A DNA stretch of 64,000 bases from Streptomyces echinatus (lineage in GTDB: Bacteria; Actinomycetota; Actinomycetes; Streptomycetales; Streptomycetaceae), in NCBI RefSeq assembly GCF_014203595.1, contig NZ_JACHJK010000008.1:1-64000 (forward strand). The letters run 5' to 3'. Numbering within the stretch: position 1 is the first letter of the stretch; every line of letters starts with the position of its first letter. A model generated the notes under the pieces. The model had not been told where the DNA came from. It saw only the letters and a program-made list of their open reading frames with translations, and searched no databases. This document shows positions 58,485 to 64,000 of the stretch, one piece after another. A program made the position numbers and the translations under genes.

Positions 58485-61400
58485 ATGGGCATCGGGGATT
58501 TCGTCAGTGACATCACGCCGGATGTCGTCGAGGACGTTGTCGAGGACGGCGTCGAGTGGGTCGGCAACCGGGTCGAGGACGCCGGTGACTGGACGGCGGA
58601 CCGGCTCGACGACGTCGGCTGGAAGTCCGGTGCGGACTGGGTGCGCGAGAAGTCGCGTTCACTGGCGAACCGGATGGGCGCCGAGGTCGACGAGATGGAC
58701 CTCGGGCAGACCGAGGACAAGACCAAGCTCGTCTACGGCTCGCCGAGCAAGCTGCGCTCCACCGCGTCCCACCTGCGCGACTTCACGGAATCGTTCAACG
58801 ACGTCGGGCTCGGTCTCGAAGGGCTCGACTCGGACTCCCTGCAGGGTCAGGCGGCGGACGCGTTCCGCAAAACGGTGAACCTGGAGCCGCCCAAGTGGTA
58901 CAAGGGCGCGGACGCGTTCGAGGGAGCGGCGAAGGCGCTGGAGTCGTTCGCGGACACGGTGACCTGGGCGCAGGGCCAGGCGCAGCTCGCGATCGACAAG
59001 TGGAAGGAAGGCACGAAGGCCTCGGCGGAGGCCGCGGACGCGCACCAGAAGAACGTCGACAACTACAAGAAGGCCGTCCACGAGTACAAGGCGACCCCCG
59101 CCGACAAGCGTGACCCCTCCTCACTGCCGGCGAAACCGGGCACGTTCTCCGACCCCGGTGAGGCGAAGATGAAGGAGGCGCAGGACATCCTCGCCGAGGC
59201 GCGCAAGCAGCGGAACTCCGCCGCCGAGACCGCCCGCACCGCCGTGCAGAAGGCCCGGGACGCGGCCCCGCGCAAGCCCTCCTACAGCGAACAGCTGAAG
59301 GACGGGCTCGACGAGGTCGACCTGATGAAGACCCACTTCACCATGGGCGCGGTCAAGGGCACCGCGGGCATCCTGAACTTCGTCCGGGGCCTCAACCCGA
59401 TGGACCCGTACAACATCACGCATCCGGCCGACTACGTCACCCATCTCAACAGCACCGCCGCCGGGCTCGTCCAGGTCGCCAACGACCCGTGGGGCTCCGG
59501 CAAGCAGATGCTGGACGATTTCATGAAGGACCCCGCGGAAGGGCTCGGCACCTTCGTGCCGGACGCGATCCTCACCGCCGCGACGGGTGGCGCCGGAGCC
59601 GCCGCGAAGGGCGCGAGGCTCACGGAAGAGCTCGCGGAGGCCGCCAGGGCGCGGCGCGCACGCAGGCTCAGGGAGACCGTCCGCAGGCCCGACGGCAAGC
59701 GGTGCGGGCGTGAGCCCGTCGACTTCGCGACCGGCCGCATGTTCCTGCCGCAGGAGGACGTGCTGCTGCCGGGCAGCCTGCCGTTGCTGTTCCGCCGGGA
59801 CTTCGAGTCCTCGTACCGGGCCGGCCGCTGGTTCGGCGAGAGCTGGTCGTCGACGATCGACCAGCGCCTGACCGTCGACCCGATCGGTGTCGTCTTTCAC
59901 GGAGAGGACAACCTGCTCGTCCCGTACCCGCACCCTGCCCCCGGTGCACCGGTGCTCCCCGAGGCGGGGCCGCGCTGGCCGCTGGAGCGGCACACCGACG
60001 GGAGCTACACGCTCACCGACCCGGACACGGGCATCGTCCGGCATTTTCTCGCCCCGCCCGGCACCGAGCCGGGGGACAACGGTTCCGCGCCGCTCGCCGA
60101 GATCGCCGACCGCAACGGGCGCACCATCATCGCCGAGTACGACGAGGAGGGTGCCCCACTCGCGCTCACCCACTCGGGGGGCTACCGCCTCACGTTCACC
60201 ACGGAGAACCGCCGGATCACCTCGCTGAGCCTCGGCGGCACCGAGATAGCCAGGTACGCATACAGCGAGGAAGGCCATCTCACCGAGGTCACCAAGTCCT
60301 CGGGAATTCCCACCCGGTTCGCCTACGACGCCGAGGGCCGCATCGCCTCCTGGACCGACACGAACGGCTCCAGCTACAGCTTCGAGTACGACGACGAGGA
60401 CCGGTGCGTGTCCCAGACGGGTGTCGAGGGGCACTTGCGCTCGGAGTTCCACTACAGCGACCCGCACCCCGACACCGGCCTGACCACCACCACGGTCACC
60501 GACTCCCTCGGCCACACCTGGCGCTACACGGTCAACAGCCACCTCCAGGTCGTCGCCGAGACCTGGCCCACGGGCGCGACGGTCCGCTACGCCTACGACC
60601 GCGACGACCGGCTGCTGTCCCGTACCGATCCCCTCGGCGCGCGCACCGAGTTCCGCTGGGACGACGAGGGCCGTCTCGTCTCGACGACCCGCCCCGACGG
60701 CAGCGTGCAGACGGCGGCCTACGGCAGCGACGGCCGCCCCGTCGAGCTGGTCCAGCCGGGCGGGCTGCGCTGGAAGCAGGAGTTCGACGAACGCGGCAAC
60801 CGGGTCGCGGTCACCAACCCCGCCGGGCGCACCACCCGCTACACCCACGACGCGCTCGGCCACGTCACCTCGGTCACCGACCCGCTCGGCGCCACGACCC
60901 TGTTGCGCCACAACGCCGCGGGCCTTCTCCTGGCCCAGACGGCCCCGGACGGCGGTACGACGTCGTACGTGCGGGACGCCTTCGGCCGGATCACCGAGCG
61001 CACCGGACCGAGCGGCGGCACCGCCCGCTACGAGTGGACCCCTGAGGGCCGGCTCGCGCTGTTCACGGGCCCGGACGGCGCCGTGGAGTCGTGGACCTAC
61101 GACGGCGAGGGCAACTGCCTCGGCCACACCGACCCCGAGGGGCGCACCACGTCCTTCGAGTACACCCACTTCGACCTGCTCACGGCACGCACCGACCCCG
61201 ACGGCACCCGCCACGAGTTCACGCACGACACAGAGCTGCGCCTCACCGAGGTCCGCAATCCCCTGGGCCTGCGGTGGAGCTACACCTACGACGCGGTGGG
61301 CAACCTCGTGGCCGAGACCGACTTCGACGGCCGCACCATCGCCTACGACGTCGATCCGCTCGGCCGGGTGCTGAGCCGTACCACCCCGCTCGGCACGGTC

Positions 61401-63149
61401 GTCCGCTATGAGCGGGACGCGCTCGGCCAGGTGGTCCGCAAGGATGCCGGCGACGCCGTGACGACGTACGAGTACGACCCCGCGGGCCGGCTGCTGCGGG
61501 CCATCGGGCCCGACGCGGAGCTGACGTACGCGTACGACCGCCGGGGCCACGTCAAGACCGAACTGGTCGACGGGCGTGCGCTGTCGTTCTCGTACGACGC
61601 GGCCGGACGCCGCACCAGGCGTGTCACCCCGAGCGGCCATGCCACCTCGTACACGCACGACAGCGCGGGCCGTGCCGCCGCGCTGACCGTCGCGGGCCAC
61701 GACATCGTGTTCACGCGGGACGCCGCGGGCCGCGAGCTGACCCGCAGCGTCGGCGAGACGCTGACGCTGACGTCGGACTGGGACGCCGCGGGCCGGCTCA
61801 CCGCCCAGGAGATCGCGCGCGGCGGCCACCGGCTGAACCTGCGGACGTACACGTACCGCGAGGACGGCAATCTCGTCGCGGTCGACGACGCCCTGCGCGG
61901 TCCCCGCCGCTTCGGCCTGGACGCGACGGGCCGGGTCACCGCCGTCACGGCCGACCGGTGGAGCGAGTCCTACGCGTACGACGGCGGCGGCAACAACGTC
62001 TCCGCCGACTGGCCGGACCGCCACGCCGGTGGCGACGCGCGCGGCAAGCGTTCCTACTCCGGCACGCGGATCACGGAGGCCGGGGCCAACCGCTTCGTGT
62101 ACGACGACGCCGGCCGGCTGATCCGCCGCTCGAAGACCCGGCTGTCGAAGAAGCGTGACGTGTGGGAGTACGCGTACGACGCCGAGGACCGGCTCACCGA
62201 GGTCACGACCCCGGACGGCACGCTGTGGCGCTACCGGTACGACCCGCTCGGCCGGCGCATCGCCAAGGAGCGCATGGCGGCCGACGGCCAGGCGGTGGCC
62301 GAGCGCACGCGCTTCGTCTGGGACGGGCCCGTGCTGGCGGAGCAGACGACGGAGATCCCCGGCGAGCTGTCCCACCACACCACGCTGAGCTGGGATTACG
62401 AGGGCCTGACCCCTGTCGCCCAGACCGAACGGCTCACCGACGCGGCCACCCGGCGGGAGATCGACGCGCGGTTCTTCGCGATCGCGACCGACCTCATCGG
62501 CACCCCGAGCGAGCTCATCGACGAGGACGGGCGCATCGCCTGGCAGAGCCGCACCACGCTGTGGGGCGTCACGACCTGGAACGCCGACGCGTCCGCGTAC
62601 ACACCGCTGCGGTTCCCCGGCCAGTACTTCGACCCGGAGACCGGCCTTCACTACAACCATCACCGCTACTACGACCCGCAGACCGCCCGGTACACCACGC
62701 CCGACCCGCTGGGGCTCGCACCCGCGCCCAACCCGACGGCGTACGTGCACAACCCGCACCGGTTCAGCGATCCGCTGGGCCTCGCGCCGTACGAGGACAA
62801 CGGGGGGCTCGGTGAGCTCCACGAGGTCAACAAGCCCGACCCCGACGCCGACAAGCTGGCCGAGAAACTCGGCGGAGAGCCGCGCAGGAGGTTCGCGAAC
62901 GACCCGGACGGACGTGAGTTCGACGCGATCAGCGACGAGTACGTGGCCCAGGCGAAGCCCGCGGACTTCACCCTGAACAAGAAGTTCCGCAAGCAGGCGC
63001 AAGCCACGTTCGAGGCGGCGATCCAGAGTGGGCGCACGCCGTACTTCCAGTTCGACGGACCGCCCGGGCCAGGCGTGATCGATAAGCTCCAGGAATACGG
63101 ACGCCGGTACGGCGTCGAGCCGGTGATCGACACGACTCCGCTGGAGTGA
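58485..63149 (+). CDS. RHS polymorphic toxin with predicted nuclease tip
   Basis: 1554 residues. Residues about 75-190 form a WXG100-like domain in which the WxG is LxG (DSLQGQAADAF). A helical region leads to the RHS entry domain (about 405: EPVDFATGRM), about 20 YD repeats, and the RHS core end ARYTTPDPLGLAPAPNPTAY followed by HRFSDPLGLAP. The last about 115 residues are the toxin: FDAISDEYVAQAKP and FRKQAQATFEAAIQSGRTPYFQFDGPP resemble restriction-endonuclease-fold toxins, with Asp and the Gln-x-Lys as likely active site. RHS barrels enclose the toxin until delivery. The immunity gene follows 4 bp later. Confidence 0.93.
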   Translation: MGIGDFVSDITPDVVEDVVEDGVEWVGNRVEDAGDWTADRLDDVGWKSGADWVREKSRSLANRMGAEVDEMDLGQTEDKTKLVYGSPSKLRSTASHLRDFTESFNDVGLGLEGLDSDSLQGQAADAFRKTVNLEPPKWYKGADAFEGAAKALESFADTVTWAQGQAQLAIDKWKEGTKASAEAADAHQKNVDNYKKAVHEYKATPADKRDPSSLPAKPGTFSDPGEAKMKEAQDILAEARKQRNSAAETARTAVQKARDAAPRKPSYSEQLKDGLDEVDLMKTHFTMGAVKGTAGILNFVRGLNPMDPYNITHPADYVTHLNSTAAGLVQVANDPWGSGKQMLDDFMKDPAEGLGTFVPDAILTAATGGAGAAAKGARLTEELAEAARARRARRLRETVRRPDGKRCGREPVDFATGRMFLPQEDVLLPGSLPLLFRRDFESSYRAGRWFGESWSSTIDQRLTVDPIGVVFHGEDNLLVPYPHPAPGAPVLPEAGPRWPLERHTDGSYTLTDPDTGIVRHFLAPPGTEPGDNGSAPLAEIADRNGRTIIAEYDEEGAPLALTHSGGYRLTFTTENRRITSLSLGGTEIARYAYSEEGHLTEVTKSSGIPTRFAYDAEGRIASWTDTNGSSYSFEYDDEDRCVSQTGVEGHLRSEFHYSDPHPDTGLTTTTVTDSLGHTWRYTVNSHLQVVAETWPTGATVRYAYDRDDRLLSRTDPLGARTEFRWDDEGRLVSTTRPDGSVQTAAYGSDGRPVELVQPGGLRWKQEFDERGNRVAVTNPAGRTTRYTHDALGHVTSVTDPLGATTLLRHNAAGLLLAQTAPDGGTTSYVRDAFGRITERTGPSGGTARYEWTPEGRLALFTGPDGAVESWTYDGEGNCLGHTDPEGRTTSFEYTHFDLLTARTDPDGTRHEFTHDTELRLTEVRNPLGLRWSYTYDAVGNLVAETDFDGRTIAYDVDPLGRVLSRTTPLGTVVRYERDALGQVVRKDAGDAVTTYEYDPAGRLLRAIGPDAELTYAYDRRGHVKTELVDGRALSFSYDAAGRRTRRVTPSGHATSYTHDSAGRAAALTVAGHDIVFTRDAAGRELTRSVGETLTLTSDWDAAGRLTAQEIARGGHRLNLRTYTYREDGNLVAVDDALRGPRRFGLDATGRVTAVTADRWSESYAYDGGGNNVSADWPDRHAGGDARGKRSYSGTRITEAGANRFVYDDAGRLIRRSKTRLSKKRDVWEYAYDAEDRLTEVTTPDGTLWRYRYDPLGRRIAKERMAADGQAVAERTRFVWDGPVLAEQTTEIPGELSHHTTLSWDYEGLTPVAQTERLTDAATRREIDARFFAIATDLIGTPSELIDEDGRIAWQSRTTLWGVTTWNADASAYTPLRFPGQYFDPETGLHYNHHRYYDPQTARYTTPDPLGLAPAPNPTAYVHNPHRFSDPLGLAPYEDNGGLGELHEVNKPDPDADKLAEKLGGEPRRRFANDPDGREFDAISDEYVAQAKPADFTLNKKFRKQAQATFEAAIQSGRTPYFQFDGPPGPGVIDKLQEYGRRYGVEPVIDTTPLE

Positions 63150-63153
63150 GGGC

Positions 63154-63552
63154 ATGTACGAGTTCCATGGCTGGTTCGGTATCTCCGAGGACCCGTACGA
63201 CGACGACCCGCAGTCCCTGAGGGCGGGTGTCGAGGAGCTGCGTGCGCGGATCGACGCGGTCCAGTGGTCCTCCAGCTGCAAGGTCGTGCTCGACGTCTTC
63301 AACGGACTGGACGTCGTCACGGCCACCGGCCACACGAACCACATCGGCTACGAGGCCGGACAGTTGGACGAGCTGGTGGCGTACATCGCGCGCCGCTTCC
63401 CCGGCGCGTGGGGGCTGCTCTACGACCGCTCGGACGACGGTGACATCCCGAACGCCGACAACGCGTTCCGGGTACGCGTCATGCGCAGGGGATCCGTCGA
63501 GGAGCGCCTGGACCCGTTCCTGTCGCCGTGCGTTCCGGTGATCGAGGACTGA
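63154..63552 (+). CDS. Imm7-like immunity protein
   Basis: 132 residues beginning MYEFHGWFGISEDPYDDD, which fits the Imm7 family start, with GLLYDRSDDGDIPNADNAFRVRVMRRGSVEERLDPFLSPCVP near the end. No signal peptide, so it neutralises the toxin in the cytoplasm. Located directly after the toxin tip. Confidence 0.83.
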   Translation: MYEFHGWFGISEDPYDDDPQSLRAGVEELRARIDAVQWSSSCKVVLDVFNGLDVVTATGHTNHIGYEAGQLDELVAYIARRFPGAWGLLYDRSDDGDIPNADNAFRVRVMRRGSVEERLDPFLSPCVPVIED

Positions 63553-63571
63553 TCACCGCTGCCGCCCCCGT

Positions 63572-64000
63572 TCACCGGACGATCCTCAGCGCGCTCTCGG
63601 CGGCCGCCACGACCGTGCGTGCCTGGTGTTCCACCTGGCTGCTCACGGGCACCCAGCGCAGCCCCAGGGCCCGCTCGAAGTCCGTGCACCACGCGGTGAA
63701 GAGTTCGTCCAGCTCGCGGTGGAGTCCGGGGGCGGCGGCGTCGTCCGACTGCTCCAGCAGCCGCAGCAGGAGCCCGGCCGCGCGCAGCGGTTGCCGGCGG
63801 GCCACCACGTCCAGGGCGCAGAGCTGGGCCGTCGACAGCCGCCGTGGATCGCCGTCCCCGGACGCCTCGGCCGCCTGCCGGGCGAGCGGTGTCCAGGACT
63901 CGGCGACCAGGTCGTAGAGCCCGTCGGCCATCCACTCCAGTACGCGTCTGCGCGGGCTGTCCCGGGCCGGCGGCAGGAAGCCGCGCGCCTTGTCGAGGAG
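63572..64000 (-). CDS. Unidentified protein, 3' part (runs off right edge)
   Basis: Open from the stop to the window edge, at least 142 residues. Sequence such as LEWMADGLYDLVAESWTPLARQAAEASGDGDPRRLS and FTAWCTDFERALGLRWVPVSSQVEHQ is helical and protein-like; no family recognised. An internal ATG at 63931 could be mistaken for the start, but similarity of composition continues upstream to the edge. Confidence 0.6.
   Translation of the reverse strand, partial: LLDKARGFLPPARDSPRRRVLEWMADGLYDLVAESWTPLARQAAEASGDGDPRRLSTAQLCALDVVARRQPLRAAGLLLRLLEQSDDAAAPGLHRELDELFTAWCTDFERALGLRWVPVSSQVEHQARTVVAAAESALRIVR

Noticed and set aside
59121..63344. A 1407-codon open frame antisense to the RHS gene
   Set aside because: It mirrors the G/C third-position bias of the real gene; its translation is low-complexity Val/Gly/Arg-rich and matches no family.

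Overview
The window is chromosomal DNA from a high-GC actinomycete, almost certainly Streptomyces. The evidence is the uniformly G/C-ending codons, frequent GTG starts, a WhiB-family iron-sulfur regulator, a DasR-type chitinase promoter, a GAF/PP2C/kinase-like regulator of the RsbU type, and a conserved core whose order (ahpD-ahpC-oxyR, two fumarases, wbl-glpX, xseB-xseA, ispH, polyphosphate glucokinase, ychF) resembles the S. coelicolor chromosome as I remember it. No database search was possible; family calls rest on motifs read in the translations.

Layout. 1-2.0 kb: the 5' part of an RHS polymorphic-toxin gene on the minus strand, cut by the window edge, preceded by a small ORF that looks like an in-frame fusion of an SseB-like gene and a type VII-associated gene. 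2.1-4.1 kb: a secreted GH18 chitinase with a twin DasR-like promoter element. 4.2-15.7 kb: a Flp/Tad-type pilus cluster (CpaB, CpaE, two TadE-like pseudopilins, TadA, TadB, TadC, Flp pilin, TadG-like protein, lipoprotein, OmpA-like protein) with a histidine kinase/response regulator pair embedded in it; no prepilin peptidase is present. 15.7-18.6 kb: DUF3224, DUF192, luciferase-like oxidoreductase and methyltransferase-like genes. 18.6-24.4 kb: a structured non-coding stretch with a C-rich-loop terminator, a cis-prenyltransferase, a PIN-PhoH ATPase, a secreted transglycosylase-like protein and an AI-2E-type permease. 24.4-26.6 kb: the ahpCD/oxyR peroxide module, with a 166-bp inverted-repeat element fused to the oxyR stop codon. 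26.9-30.5 kb: a PadR-controlled ABC exporter.

30.6-36.6 kb: a ribbon-helix-helix/SPFH pair, a class A penicillin-binding protein and the GAF/PP2C/kinase-like regulator. 36.9-42.1 kb: DUF402, class II fumarase, an accessory pair sharing a Cys-Asn motif, and class I fumarase. 42.2-53.1 kb: housekeeping genes (WhiB-like, GlpX, nitroreductase, exonuclease VII, APC permease, IspH, polyphosphate glucokinase, YchF). 53.1-57 kb: an accessory island with a decayed integrase, a CPCC/HEAT/DUF6000 operon, a RelE/Phd-type toxin-antitoxin pair and a Uma2 nuclease. 57.3-63.6 kb: a complete polymorphic-toxin operon on the plus strand (SseB-like, WXG-like partner, 1554-residue RHS protein with a nuclease-like tip, Imm7-like immunity protein). 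An unidentified minus-strand gene runs off the right edge.

The two RHS loci are paralogous and in opposite orientation near the two ends of the window. The left one has lost most of its accessory genes; the right one is complete. They are the strongest candidates for follow-up, together with the pilus cluster (pilin-type signals, unusual start codon, repeat-bearing kinase), the inverted-repeat element at oxyR and the paired Cys-Asn proteins between the fumarases.
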